DNA of 64,000 bases from Streptomyces lacrimifluminis (GTDB lineage: Bacteria > Actinomycetota > Actinomycetes > Streptomycetales > Streptomycetaceae), in NCBI RefSeq assembly GCF_014646095.1, contig NZ_BMMU01000001.1, forward strand, positions 124,001-188,000. Direction: 5' to 3'. The notes under the pieces are model-generated. The model was not told where the DNA came from. It did no database searches and saw only the letters and a program-made list of their open reading frames with translations. Both the position numbers and the translations under genes were made by a program. How positions within the stretch are numbered: the first letter of the stretch is position 1; each line of letters opens with the position of its first letter. Positions 8,702 to 18,927 of this stretch are shown here, piece after piece.

Positions 8702-10006
8702 GTGCGAGAAGTGTGGGGCGGGTGTCGGGGGCTGGTCTTCGCCGCCGTGACGACGCTGAGTCTGGGTTCCGTCCTGGTGCTGGGCGGCTGCGGCTCGGGC
8801 GACGGCGGTGCGGGGTCCGACAGCGTCACCCTCACCGTGGTCGCCACGAACTACGGTGACGGCGTCGTCAAGAACTCGGAGTCGTACTGGAACAGGGTCG
8901 ACACCGCCTTCGAGGCCACCCACCCCGGCATCCGGATCGACGTCCGGGTGTACGAACCCCGCGAGGCCGAGGCGCAGGTCGCCAAGATGGTCGCCGCCGG
9001 CAACCCGCCCGACATCGCCCAGATCAGCGGCTACGCCGACTACGCGGCCAAGGGTGAGCTCTACTCGGCCGACGACCTGCTCTCCATCCGCGTCCAGGGC
9101 AACTTCCTGCCCAACCTCGTCGACGCGGGCACGACCGGCCGTACCCAGTACGGCCTGCCGTTCCTCGCCTCGACCCGCCTCCTCTACGTCAACAAGACCC
9201 TCTTCGCCGAGGCCGGCCTCCAACCCCCCACCACCTGGGCCGAGTTGAGGAACGCGGCGAAGGTCCTCGACGAGCGGGGCGTCACGTACCCGTACGCGCT
9301 CCCGCTCGGCCCCGAGGAGGCGCAGTCCGAGACCCTGCAGTGGCTGCTCGGCGGAGGCGGCGGCTACACCGGGGACACCGGCGCGTACGACATCGCCTCC
9401 GCCGACAACGTCTCCACGCTCACCTGGCTGCGCGACCGCATGGTCGGCGAGGGCCTGACCGGGCCGGTGCCCCCGAACCGCCTGAACCGCAAGGCCGCGC
9501 TCCAGGCCTTTGTGGACGGCGAGGCGGGCATGGTCAGCGCACCGGGGGCGCTCGTGCGGGAGATCGAGCGGTCGGTCGAGCCGGTGGCGTACGAGGCCGT
9601 CCCGATGCCGGGCCGCACGGCGGGCACGACGACGGCGACGGTCGGTACGACGGACTGGATCGCCGCGTTCAAGCACGGCGGGCATGCCACGGAGATCGGT
9701 ACGTATCTCAACTTCCTGTACGAGGACAAGAACACGGTGGATCTGGCGGGCACGTATCAGCTGCTGCCGGTGACGTCGTCGGCGGCGACGTCGATGCGCG
9801 CGAACAAGACGTACGAGGCACTGTGGGACGGCCTGGACGCGCTCGGCACCGCCCAGCTGTTCCCGGTCGGCAAGCCGACGTGGACGGCCGTCAGCCGGAA
9901 CATCCGGGAGACGGTCGGCGGGGCGGTGCTGGAGCGGGGGAGTCCGGGGGAGGTGCTGGGGGCGATACAGGAGCGGGCCGTGGCGGCGGAGGCGGCCTCG
10001 GACTGA
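8702..10006 (+). CDS. ABC transporter sugar-binding lipoprotein (paralogue 2)
   Basis: A tandem paralogue of the preceding gene, 434 residues. It has its own lipobox (VLGGCGSG) and shares long stretches with its neighbour, including QISGYADYAAKGELYSAD, YGLPFLASTRLLYVNKTLF and ALPLGPEEAQSETLQWLLG. I chose the GTG at 8702 because it follows AGGGGAGCGG and gives a proper signal peptide; the frame is open further upstream without a sensible N-terminus. It probably arose by duplication, and ligand specificity may have diverged. It has no permease or ATPase beside it, so it must use components encoded elsewhere or act as a sensor. Confidence 0.87.
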   Translation: MREVWGGCRGLVFAAVTTLSLGSVLVLGGCGSGDGGAGSDSVTLTVVATNYGDGVVKNSESYWNRVDTAFEATHPGIRIDVRVYEPREAEAQVAKMVAAGNPPDIAQISGYADYAAKGELYSADDLLSIRVQGNFLPNLVDAGTTGRTQYGLPFLASTRLLYVNKTLFAEAGLQPPTTWAELRNAAKVLDERGVTYPYALPLGPEEAQSETLQWLLGGGGGYTGDTGAYDIASADNVSTLTWLRDRMVGEGLTGPVPPNRLNRKAALQAFVDGEAGMVSAPGALVREIERSVEPVAYEAVPMPGRTAGTTTATVGTTDWIAAFKHGGHATEIGTYLNFLYEDKNTVDLAGTYQLLPVTSSAATSMRANKTYEALWDGLDALGTAQLFPVGKPTWTAVSRNIRETVGGAVLERGSPGEVLGAIQERAVAAEAASD

Positions 10007-10082
10007 CTCCCTGACTCCTTGCCTCCTTGGCTCCCTGATTCCCTGACTTCGGATGTCAGTGGCGGGGGCTACGGTTTCTTCC

Positions 10083-10316
10083 ATGGACGGGAAGCAGCTG
10101 GGGCGACGGGAACAGGACATTCTCGCGCTGGAGCGGCGGGGGTTCGCGGGGCCGGGGGCGAAGGAGCGGGCGATTCGGGAGGAGCTGGGGTTGGTGCCGG
10201 TGCGCTATTACCAGTTGCTCAACGCGCTGCTGGACGATGAGCGGGCGTTGGCGTGTGATCCGGTGACGGTGAACAGGTTGCGGAGGGTGCGGGAGGTTCG
10301 GCGGGGGGAGCGGTAG
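10083..10316 (+). CDS. Small DUF3263-type protein
   Basis: A 77-residue basic, helix-rich protein starting at the ATG at 10083 (MDGKQLGRREQDILALE). It resembles the DUF3263 family of actinobacteria. The pattern GxxRxxAIREELGLxxxRYYQLLNxLL looks like a small helix-turn-helix-type fold that could bind DNA, but no function is established that I know of. The ORF is open a further 10 codons upstream, but the chosen ATG gives the conserved N-terminus. It sits just ahead of a repeat-rich gap and otsB. Confidence 0.75.
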   Translation: MDGKQLGRREQDILALERRGFAGPGAKERAIREELGLVPVRYYQLLNALLDDERALACDPVTVNRLRRVREVRRGER

Positions 10317-10339
10317 GTGATGCCGGGTTTCCTCGCCCC

Positions 10340-10605
10340 CGCCGCCCCTACCCGTCCCATCCCGTTCCTGGGGGCTGCGCCCCCAGCCCCCCTTCGCGCT
10401 GAACGCGCTCGTCCTCAAACGCCGGACGGGCTGGAAATGCGGGCCGCGCTCGTCCTCGGACGCCGGACGGGCTGGAAATGCGGGCCGCGCTCGTCCTCGG
10501 ACGCCGGACGGGCTGGAAATGCGGGCACGCGCTCGTCCTCGGACGCCGGACGGGCTGGAAATGCGGGCCGCGCTCGTCCTCGGACGCCGGACGGGCTGAA
10601 GGTGC
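10340..10605 (+). repeat. Intergenic repeat with five tandem units of about 41 bp
   Basis: The gap between the DUF3263 gene and otsB begins with a copy of an interspersed repeat (CCCATCCCGTTCCTGGGGGC, then a GC-rich hairpin). It continues as five units of about 41 bp beginning at 10406, 10447, 10488, 10530 and 10571. Each unit runs from CGCTCGTCCTC through CGCCGGACGGGCTG to a short AAATGCGGGC linker. The period is not a multiple of three and no conserved protein results, so it is a DNA-level repeat. Related sequences occur at 33.15, 41.35 and 62.5 kb. It covers most of this roughly 335-bp gap. Confidence 0.85.
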
Positions 10606-10651
10606 CGGTCCTAGCTGAAGAGGTATCGGGCCGACCGATAGGGTCGAACCC

Positions 10652-11497
10652 ATGGATTCCCTGCCTACGCCCGTGACGCAGACCGGCCGTGACGGGCTGG
10701 ATGCCGTCCTCGCGAATCCCGCCGGTGCCGTCGTCGTTCTCGACTTCGACGGGACCCTCGCTCCGATCGTGGCCGACCCCGAGCAGGCCCGCGCCCACCC
10801 CGACACGCTGCCCGCCCTCTCCGCCCTCGCCCCCAATGTCGCCTCCGTCGCCGTCCTCACCGGCCGCCCCGCCGGTGTCGCCGTCCGGCACGGCGGATTC
10901 GCCGGTGTGCCCGGTCTGGAGCACCTCGTCGTCCTGGGCCACTACGGCACCGAACGCTGGGACGCCGTGACCGGCACGGTCAGCGCCCCCGCCGCGCACC
11001 CCGGCGTCGCCGCAGTCCGTGCCGAACTGCCCGGGTTCCTCGAACGGTTCGGCGCCTGGCAGGGCACGTGGATCGAGGAGAAGGGCCGGGCCGTCGCCGT
11101 GCACACGCGGCGCGCGGCGGACCCGCAGGCCGCGTTCGAGGCCCTGCGCGTGCCTCTCGCCGACCTGGCGACCAGGCACGGACTGATCGTCGAACCCGGC
11201 CGCCTCGTGCTGGAACTGCGCCCGCCCGGCATGGACAAGGGCGTCGCCCTCCAGGAGTACGTCCGCGAGACCGGCGCCACCTCGGTCCTCTACGCCGGCG
11301 ACGACCTCGGCGACCTCCCGGCGTTCGCGGCCGTGGAGAAGCTCCGCCAGAACGGCGTCCCGGGCCTCCTGGTGTGCAGCGGCAACGCCACCGAGGCGGT
11401 GACGGAGCTGGCGGAACGCGCCGACCTGGTGGTCGACGGCCCCGCCGGCGTCGTACAGCTGCTGACGGCCCTCGGCCGGGCGGTCGTCAGTCGCTGA
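10652..11497 (+). CDS. otsB: Trehalose-6-phosphate phosphatase
   Basis: It dephosphorylates trehalose-6-phosphate to trehalose, the second step of the OtsA/OtsB pathway. It is a HAD-superfamily enzyme: motif I is VLDFDGTLAPI (nucleophile D31, acid/base D33) and the metal-binding C-terminal motif is YAGDDLGDLPAF. Length (281 residues) is normal. It is convergent with otsA and the two reading frames overlap by 11 bases at their stops, so otsA and otsB are not in one operon even though they act in sequence. It starts at ATG after the repeat region. Confidence 0.93.
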   Translation: MDSLPTPVTQTGRDGLDAVLANPAGAVVVLDFDGTLAPIVADPEQARAHPDTLPALSALAPNVASVAVLTGRPAGVAVRHGGFAGVPGLEHLVVLGHYGTERWDAVTGTVSAPAAHPGVAAVRAELPGFLERFGAWQGTWIEEKGRAVAVHTRRAADPQAAFEALRVPLADLATRHGLIVEPGRLVLELRPPGMDKGVALQEYVRETGATSVLYAGDDLGDLPAFAAVEKLRQNGVPGLLVCSGNATEAVTELAERADLVVDGPAGVVQLLTALGRAVVSR

Positions 11498-12896
11498 GCG
11501 CGTTCAGCTGATCCAGGAACCACTGGGCAGGCGGCAGCGCGGTCGCCGCCGCGACCAGCCGTTTCGTGCGCTCCGCCCGTTCGCCGGCCCCCATGGTCAG
11601 CGCCTCCTCCAGCGCCCGCGCGGTCTGCGTCACGTCGTACGGGTTCACCACGATCGCGTCCTCGCCCAGCTCCTCGTACGCCCCCGCCTCCCGCGACAGC
11701 ACCAGCGCGCACCCCTCGTCGGAGACCACCGGGATCTCCTTGGCGACGAGGTTCATGCCGTCGCGGATGGGGTTGACGAGGGCCACGTCGGCGAGGCGGT
11801 AGGCGGCCAGGGAGCGGGCGAAGTCGTCCTTGACGTGGAGGACGACCGGGGTCCAGGTCGCTGTTCCGTACGCCTTGTTGATGTCGTCCGCCACCCGCTG
11901 CACCTCGGCCGTGTAGTCGCGGTAGACCGCCAGGTCCTGGCGGGAGGGGTAGGCGAAGGCGACGTGCACGACCCGCTCGCGCCACTCCGGGCGGTCCTCC
12001 AGGAGCTGCCGGTACGCCAGCAGTCCGCGCACGATGTTCTTCGACAGCTCGGTACGGTCCACCCGCACGATCGCCTTACGGCCGACCCCGCCGATCTCCG
12101 CCCGCAGGGCGGCCATCCGCTCCTCGACGTCCGGCTCGTGCGCGCGCCCCCGCAGGAAGTCCGCGTCCGCGCCCAGCCCGTGCACCCCGATCCGCGTGTC
12201 GCCGAGGCCGCCGACCAGGTCCGTACAGCAGGCGGTGAACGCGTCGGCCCACCGCCGGGTGAGGAAGCCGAGGCGGTCCGCGCCGAGCATGCCGCGAAGA
12301 AGCTGCTCGGAGATGTCGTACGGCAGCATCCGGAAGTAGTCCGCCGGTGCCCACGGTGTGTGCGAGAAGTGGCCGATTCGGAGGTCGGGGCGGAGCGCGC
12401 GCAGCATCCCGGGGACCAGGCACAGGTGGTAGTCCTGGACCACCACCGACGCGCCCTCGGCCGCTTCGTCCGCCAGGGCCTGGGCGAACGCGCGGTTGTA
12501 GGCCTCGTACGACGCCCACCGCCGCCGGAACTCCGCGTCGAAGACCGGCTCCAGCGGGGTCTGGTACAGCATGTGGTTCACGAACCACAGCACCGAGTTG
12601 GCGATGCCGTTGTACGCGTCCTCGTGCACGTCCGCCGGGATCGCGAGCATCCGGACGCCCGCCTCGGCCTCCCCGCGCCGTACCGCCTCGCGGTCACCGT
12701 CACCGAGGGCCGAGCAGACCCACAGGGAGTTCGCGTCCGACCCGATCGCCGACAGCCCGGAGACCAGCCCGCCACCGCCGCGCCGGGCGTTCAGCGAGCC
12801 GTCCTCGCGGACCTCGTACGTGACCGGGCCGCGGTTGGACGCGACCAGCACTCGGTAATCGCCCCGACCACTTTGCACACCATGCGTTGAAGCCAT
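11487..12896 (-). CDS. otsA: Trehalose-6-phosphate synthase
   Basis: A glycosyltransferase family 20 enzyme that joins a nucleotide-glucose and glucose-6-phosphate into trehalose-6-phosphate. The substrate loop RRGGGGLVSGLSAIG lies near the N-terminus. VVVQDYHLCLVPGMLRA, FSHTPWAP and the late NPIRDGMNLVAKEIPVVSDE motif are all present. I chose the second Met (12896, MASTHGVQSG) over 12926 because the leading RARLRR stretch is not family-like; the start is not certain. The protein is 469 residues. It overlaps otsB tail to tail and makes the osmoprotectant and stress sugar together with OtsB. Confidence 0.92.
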   Translation of the reverse strand: MASTHGVQSGRGDYRVLVASNRGPVTYEVREDGSLNARRGGGGLVSGLSAIGSDANSLWVCSALGDGDREAVRRGEAEAGVRMLAIPADVHEDAYNGIANSVLWFVNHMLYQTPLEPVFDAEFRRRWASYEAYNRAFAQALADEAAEGASVVVQDYHLCLVPGMLRALRPDLRIGHFSHTPWAPADYFRMLPYDISEQLLRGMLGADRLGFLTRRWADAFTACCTDLVGGLGDTRIGVHGLGADADFLRGRAHEPDVEERMAALRAEIGGVGRKAIVRVDRTELSKNIVRGLLAYRQLLEDRPEWRERVVHVAFAYPSRQDLAVYRDYTAEVQRVADDINKAYGTATWTPVVLHVKDDFARSLAAYRLADVALVNPIRDGMNLVAKEIPVVSDEGCALVLSREAGAYEELGEDAIVVNPYDVTQTARALEEALTMGAGERAERTKRLVAAATALPPAQWFLDQLNALSD

Positions 12897-13022
12897 ACGC
12901 CTCAACCTAGCCCGGCCCGGAAACACTCAAACGTACACACGTACGCCTCAGCCGTATACAAGCCCGTGCGGGAGGACCTGCGCCGGTGCCGTAACAGCAC
13001 CCGTGACGGCACCCGTGACGGC

Positions 13023-13991
13023 CTACGCGGCCTTCCTCCTCGCGTACTCCGCGACGTCCACCATCGGCGGCCGTTCCTCCGTGTCCACCGAGTACGTACG
13101 CGGCTCGAAACCGGCCTCTCCGCGCTCGAACTGGGTGAGCGAGGGGCGGATCAGATGGCCCCGGGTCAGCCGGAGCTGTGCGGTGCGGTAGATCGCGGCG
13201 GACATCCGGCCCAGGGCCCGGCCGTCCTGGTGGCGGTGCTTGCGCACACCCACGTCGACCTGCGCCAACGCGTCCAGACCCACCAGGTGGAGGGAGTCGA
13301 TCAGCATGCCGAGCTCCACGCCGTAGCCGACGGGGAACGGAAGCTGTTCGAGGAGCGAGCGGCGGGCCGCGTACTCGCCGCCGAGCGGCTGGACGAAGCC
13401 GGCAAGCTGCGGCCAGTGCATGTTGAGGAGGGGGCGGGCCATCAGCTCCGTGACCCGGCCGCCCTGGCCTGCCGCCTGGCCGAGCGGGCGGTCGTACATC
13501 GCCTTGACGAGGTCGACACCCGGATCCGTGAGCAGCGGGCCCACGATCCCGGAGACGAAGTCCGACGAGAACTCCTTCAGGTCCGCGTCGATGAAGCAGA
13601 CGATGTCCCCGCTGGTGACCAGGAGCGAGCGCCACAGCACCTCGCCCTTGCCCGGAACGGCAGGGATGCGCGGCAGGATGTCGTCGCGGTGCACGACCCG
13701 GGCGCCCGCCGCGGCGGCCACCTCGGAGGTGCGGTCGGTCGATCCCGAGTCGATGACCACGATCTCGTCGACGAGCGGGACCTTCAGCATCAGGTCACGG
13801 CGGATGACGGCGACGATCTCGCCGACCGTCTCCTCCTCGTTGAGCGCGGGCAGTACGACACTCACCGTGGCGTTCGAGGAACGCTTCGCGGCGACGATCT
13901 TCTTCAGCGGGCGGTCGTCAACGGACCAGGAGCGGGTGTTCAGCCAGCGCTCGGCGTCTTCCAGCACGTGCGGCTCTCCCTTGCGTTCCAT
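13023..13991 (-). CDS. gpgS: Glucosyl-3-phosphoglycerate synthase (GT81)
   Basis: A GT-A-fold glycosyltransferase that transfers glucose from a nucleotide donor to 3-phosphoglycerate, the first step to glucosylglycerate and to methylglucose lipopolysaccharide-type polymers. Visible features are SVVLPALNEEETVGEIV, the EIVVIDSGSTDRT segment, the metal-binding FIDADLKEF, and the acceptor-loop region GGRVTELMARPLLN. I prefer the ATG at 13991, but no good ribosome-binding site precedes it, and the frame stays open to 14117. It neighbours otsA, so the region holds two compatible-solute routes. No gpgP-type phosphatase is visible nearby. Confidence 0.87.
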   Translation of the reverse strand: MERKGEPHVLEDAERWLNTRSWSVDDRPLKKIVAAKRSSNATVSVVLPALNEEETVGEIVAVIRRDLMLKVPLVDEIVVIDSGSTDRTSEVAAAAGARVVHRDDILPRIPAVPGKGEVLWRSLLVTSGDIVCFIDADLKEFSSDFVSGIVGPLLTDPGVDLVKAMYDRPLGQAAGQGGRVTELMARPLLNMHWPQLAGFVQPLGGEYAARRSLLEQLPFPVGYGVELGMLIDSLHLVGLDALAQVDVGVRKHRHQDGRALGRMSAAIYRTAQLRLTRGHLIRPSLTQFERGEAGFEPRTYSVDTEERPPMVDVAEYARRKAA

Positions 13992-14134
13992 GGGGGGAAG
14001 CGCGAGCGATCTTCTATCTCGCGGTTCGGACGGCTCCCACCACCATCCAAGCCTTCGGTTACAGTCTTGAACAACGCGGGTGACCATCGCATGTCCGAGG
14101 TCACCGGTGTTCACCACCTCACAACTTCATACCG

Positions 14135-14278
14135 CTCATCCAGAGGGGCAGAGGGATACGGCCCGATGAAGCCCCGGCAACCCTCCAGCCGGTCTTGTCG
14201 CATGTCATGTGGCGAGGCTGCCGGCTCGGGAAGGTGCCAAATCCGTCTCACGGCGAAACGCGTCGTGAGGAAGATGAG
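14135..14278 (+). ncRNA. SAM-I (S-box) riboswitch upstream of thrC
   Basis: The leader has the S-box core: a P1 arm CTCATC (14135-14140), CAGAGGGGCAGAGGGAT, the highly conserved GGCCCGATGAAGCCCCGGCA, AACCCTCC, a P3 hairpin, AAGGTGCCAAATCC, a P4 hairpin around TCTCACG...CGTGAG, and the closing P1 arm GATGAG (14273-14278). P1 closes directly over the GAGGAAAGG that serves as the ribosome-binding site of the gene starting at 14296. SAM binding would stabilise P1 and should hide that site. The class call rests on the conserved core; SAM-IV is the main alternative. Confidence 0.85.
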
Positions 14279-14295
14279 GAAAGGGCTTCGCCTCC

Positions 14296-15609
14296 ATGGC
14301 TGCGCAAACCGCTCTGAGCACCGAGAGCACCACTACCGGCTCCGTCACCCCCGTTGATCTCGGCCCCGCCGTCGCACTCTCCTGTCGTGAATGCGGCCAC
14401 CGGGTCCCCCTCGGTCCGGTCTTCGCCTGCGAGGAGTGTTTCGGCCCGCTGGAGATCGCCTACGACTTCGGCGTCCATTCGGCGGCCGACACCGAGGAAC
14501 TCCGCAAGCGCATCGAAGCGGGACCCGCGAACATCTGGCGCTACGCGCCGCTTCTGCCCGTCCCCGCGAACGTCGCCGAGAAGCCGAACATCAACCCCGG
14601 CTGGACCAAGCTCGTCCAGGCCGACAACCTCGCCCGCGAGCTGGGTGTCGACGCCGGCAAGCTCTTCGTCAAGGACGACTCCGGCAACCCGACCCACTCC
14701 TTCAAGGACCGGGTCGTCGCCCAGGCCATCGAGGCCGCCCGCGCCTTCGACTTCACCACCCTCTCCTGCTCCTCCACGGGCAACCTGGCCGGTGCCGTCG
14801 GCGCCGCAGCCGCCCGCGCCGGTTTCCGCTCGTGCGTGTTCATCCCGCACGACCTGGAGCAGGGCAAGGTCGTGATGGCCGCGGTGTACGGCGGCGAGCT
14901 CATCGGCATCGAGGGCAACTACGACGACGTGAACCGCTTCTGCTCCGAGCTGATCGGCGACCCGGCCGGCGAGGGCTGGGGCTTCGTCAACGTCAACCTG
15001 CGCCCGTACTACGCGGAGGGCAGCAAGACCCTGGCGTACGAGATCTGCGAGCAGCTCGGCTGGCGGCTGCCCGACCAGCTCGTCGTGCCCATCGCCTCCG
15101 GGTCGCAGCTCACGAAGATCGACAAGGGTCTGCAGGAGCTGATCAAGCTCGGGCTCGTCGAGGACAGGCCGTACAAGATCTTCGGCGCCCAGGCGGAGGG
15201 CTGCTCGCCGGTGTCCGTCGCCTACAAGGCCGGGCACGACGTCGTACGGCCGCAGAAGCCGAACACCATCGCCAAGTCGCTGGCGATCGGCAACCCGGCG
15301 GACGGGCCGTACGTGCTGGATATCGCGCGGCGGACGGGTGGGGCTGTCGAGGACGTCAACGATGAGCAGGTCGTTGACGCGATTCGGTTGCTCGCGCGGA
15401 CGGAAGGGATCTTCGCGGAGACCGCCGGTGGCGTGACCGTGGGTGTCGCGAAGAAGCTGATCGAGAACGGGCTGCTGGATCCGACGCTCACGACTGTTGT
15501 GCTGAACACCGGGGACGGTCTCAAGACGCTGGACGCGGTGGCCGACGTCGGGCTGACCGCGACGATTCGACCCAGCCTTGAGTCTTTCCGCGAGGCCGGA
15601 CTCGGTTAG
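14296..15609 (+). CDS. thrC: Threonine synthase
   Basis: A PLP-dependent enzyme converting O-phosphohomoserine to threonine. The N-terminus carries a CxxC...CxxC zinc-ribbon-like element (C30, C33, C45, C48) found in many actinobacterial ThrC proteins. The Schiff-base lysine is K137 in NPTHSFKDRVV, and the PLP-phosphate loop lies around SCSSTGNLAGAVGAAAA. Length is 437 residues. It starts at ATG 18 bases after the SAM riboswitch, with its ribosome-binding site in the last riboswitch helix. No hom or thrB lies nearby, so thrC is separate from the rest of the pathway. Confidence 0.93.
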   Translation: MAAQTALSTESTTTGSVTPVDLGPAVALSCRECGHRVPLGPVFACEECFGPLEIAYDFGVHSAADTEELRKRIEAGPANIWRYAPLLPVPANVAEKPNINPGWTKLVQADNLARELGVDAGKLFVKDDSGNPTHSFKDRVVAQAIEAARAFDFTTLSCSSTGNLAGAVGAAAARAGFRSCVFIPHDLEQGKVVMAAVYGGELIGIEGNYDDVNRFCSELIGDPAGEGWGFVNVNLRPYYAEGSKTLAYEICEQLGWRLPDQLVVPIASGSQLTKIDKGLQELIKLGLVEDRPYKIFGAQAEGCSPVSVAYKAGHDVVRPQKPNTIAKSLAIGNPADGPYVLDIARRTGGAVEDVNDEQVVDAIRLLARTEGIFAETAGGVTVGVAKKLIENGLLDPTLTTVVLNTGDGLKTLDAVADVGLTATIRPSLESFREAGLG

Positions 15610-15719
15610 CCGTTGTTGTCCGCGGCCCGTGGGGGCCGGTCGCGCCCACGCGGCGGTAGCCGCACATCCAGCACAGTCCCGCGCCCCTAGGTATGTCACC
15701 CTGACCGGGAGGTCACATC

Positions 15720-15995
15720 GTGAGTGTTTCTGTCCGCATCCCCACCATCCTGCGTACCTACACCGGCGGGCAGGCCGAGGTGAGTGCCGAGGGCGGGACC
15801 CTCGGCGAGGTCATCGCCGACCTGGAGAAGAACCACACCGGGATCGCCGCCCGGGTGCTCGACGACCAGGGGAAGCTGCGGCGCTTCGTCAACGTGTACG
15901 TCAACGACGACGACGTCCGCTTCGAGCAGGGGCTGGAGACGGCGACGCCGGACGGCGCCGGTGTGTCGATCATCCCGGCCGTCGCCGGCGGATGA
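15720..15995 (+). CDS. MoaD/ThiS-like sulfur-carrier protein
   Basis: A 91-residue ubiquitin-like protein ending in Gly-Gly. In this family the C-terminal glycine is adenylated and turned into a thiocarboxylate that delivers sulfur, for example to molybdopterin, thiazole, cysteine or thiosugars. Beta-grasp features (VRIPTILRTYTGG, GTLGEVIADLE, RFVNVYVNDDDVRF, VSIIPAVAGG) are clear. It starts at GTG after GGGAGG. It stands 110 bp after thrC, likely as a downstream gene, and is followed by a very strong terminator. It resembles the CysO/MoaD2 type more than MoaD of cofactor clusters; the acceptor pathway is unknown. Confidence 0.82.
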   Translation: MSVSVRIPTILRTYTGGQAEVSAEGGTLGEVIADLEKNHTGIAARVLDDQGKLRRFVNVYVNDDDVRFEQGLETATPDGAGVSIIPAVAGG

Positions 15996-16056
15996 TCCGG
16001 GGTGTGATACCCGCAAGTAGTAACCGTCGGTAACATAAATTACCGAGAGTTCATCC

Positions 16057-16093
16057 AATTGCCCCCTCCGTGAGAGAAGCGGAGGGGGCAATT
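16057..16093 (+). terminator. Strong hairpin terminator after the MoaD-like gene
   Basis: A perfect 14-bp stem, AATTGCCCCCTCCG (16057-16070) with CGGAGGGGGCAATT (16080-16093), and a 9-base loop. It ends the thrC-side transcription unit and separates it from the cold-shock gene. The U-run is poor, as is usual in Streptomyces. Confidence 0.88.
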
Positions 16094-16449
16094 CTGTATG
16101 GTTGAGCGCGGTACAGTTTGGGAAGCCGCACCACTTCGCTCGCCGCACGCGTATTAATTCCTGCCGCGCATCCAACGAGAAGTAGCCAAAGTGTGCAGGC
16201 CTTTTGCGTTTTTTGTTCTCTTTGCGGGGCCCGGCTTGCCCTGAATCCGCGTGAATTCTCCGCATATTTCCTGACCTGGTGTGCCCGGATTTCTCGTCCA
16301 ATTGACCTGTTGCAGAGGGCAGTTGGACAGATACATTCGGCCGCGGTCGACGCGTTCCGGCGCACACCTCCACCGGTTGGGGGGGTGAGGTCTGACCCGG
16401 ATCCGCGAAGTGCGGATCCGTGCAAGGGCCAGTAATAGGGGAGTTAGGC
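16094..16449 (+). promoter_or_regulatory. Leader and promoter region of the cold-shock gene
   Basis: About 356 bp without a credible gene, notably richer in A and T than the neighbours (for example TTTTGCGTTTTTTGTTCTC near 16202). It probably contains the cold-shock gene promoter and a long 5' leader. A perfect 9-bp hairpin, CGGATCCGC (16398-16406) with GCGGATCCG (16412-16420), stands 29 bp before the start codon. Long structured leaders are usual for cold-shock mRNAs. I could not place a -10/-35 pair with confidence. Confidence 0.5.
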
Positions 16450-16656
16450 ATGGCTCAGGGCACCGTCAAGTGGTTCAACGCGGAGAAGGGGTTCGGCTTC
16501 ATCGCGATCGACGGTGGTGCGGATGTTTTCGTCCACTACAGCGCGATCCAGATGGACGGCTACCGCACCCTCGAGGAAGGTCAGCGGGTCGAATTCGAGA
16601 TCTCGCAGGGCCAGAAGGGGCCGCAGGCGGACATGGTCCGCCTGGCGACCAGCTGA
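16450..16656 (+). CDS. Cold-shock protein, CspA family
   Basis: A 68-residue single cold-shock domain that binds single-stranded RNA and DNA and acts as an RNA chaperone. Both RNP motifs are intact: KGFGFI (RNP1) and DVFVHYSAI (RNP2). The N-terminal [15 protein letters not shown] is canonical. It starts at the ATG at 16450 after GGGGAGTTAGG. It stands alone between a strong terminator and groEL2, with a hairpin-bearing leader. Size and sequence are typical of Streptomyces Csp proteins. Confidence 0.95.
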   Translation: MAQGTVKWFNAEKGFGFIAIDGGADVFVHYSAIQMDGYRTLEEGQRVEFEISQGQKGPQADMVRLATS

Positions 16657-16793
16657 AGCAACGCGCCGGCGCATCGCAAGCGACGTTCTTCTTCCTTCGT
16701 TGAAGGATTCGATGGGCTCGTACTCCGTGGGACCTCACGGGGTGCGGGCCCATCGGTGTGTCCGTCGGCATGTCCTCGGTCGGTCCTCGGTAG

Positions 16794-18674
<1,881 letters not shown>

Positions 18675-18704
18675 TCGACCTCTGGTTGATCACCGTCCTT
18701 CGTA

Positions 18705-18749
18705 CCGAGGGCGGCACCCTTCTCCTTACGGAGAGGGTGCCGCCCTCGG
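18705..18749 (+). terminator. groEL2 terminator hairpin
   Basis: A perfect 16-bp stem, CCGAGGGCGGCACCCT with AGGGTGCCGCCCTCGG, around a 13-base loop, starting 30 bp after the groEL2 stop. Confidence 0.9.
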
Positions 18750-18927
18750 GCGTTTCCGGGACCCCAGGTGCCCCGGGGACCCCGAGGTGGCGCGCGCAGT
18801 GGCCGGGATCACAGCCGACCTTCCCGGCGGGCCGGAATGGAGACCCGGGCGGCCGTAGTTGATGCACATGCAAGCAACTGCACCCGAACCTCCGCTCATC
18901 TCCCGTCCCTTTCCGAGGAGCCCCCAC

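Noticed and set aside
10406..10605. CRISPR-like array from the five evenly spaced repeats
   Set aside because: The units are continuous, with only a constant AAATGCGGGC-type linker instead of unique spacers, and there are no cas genes.
15603..15719. A separate short gene or hairpin regulator between thrC and the MoaD-like gene
   Set aside because: The GC-rich stretch has only weak partial inverted repeats and no good start codon; it reads as plain intergenic sequence.
16118..16435. A 105-codon frame in the cold-shock gene leader
   Set aside because: Codon use is unlike Streptomyces genes (high A/T at third positions) and the product has no family features; the stretch is better explained as promoter and leader.
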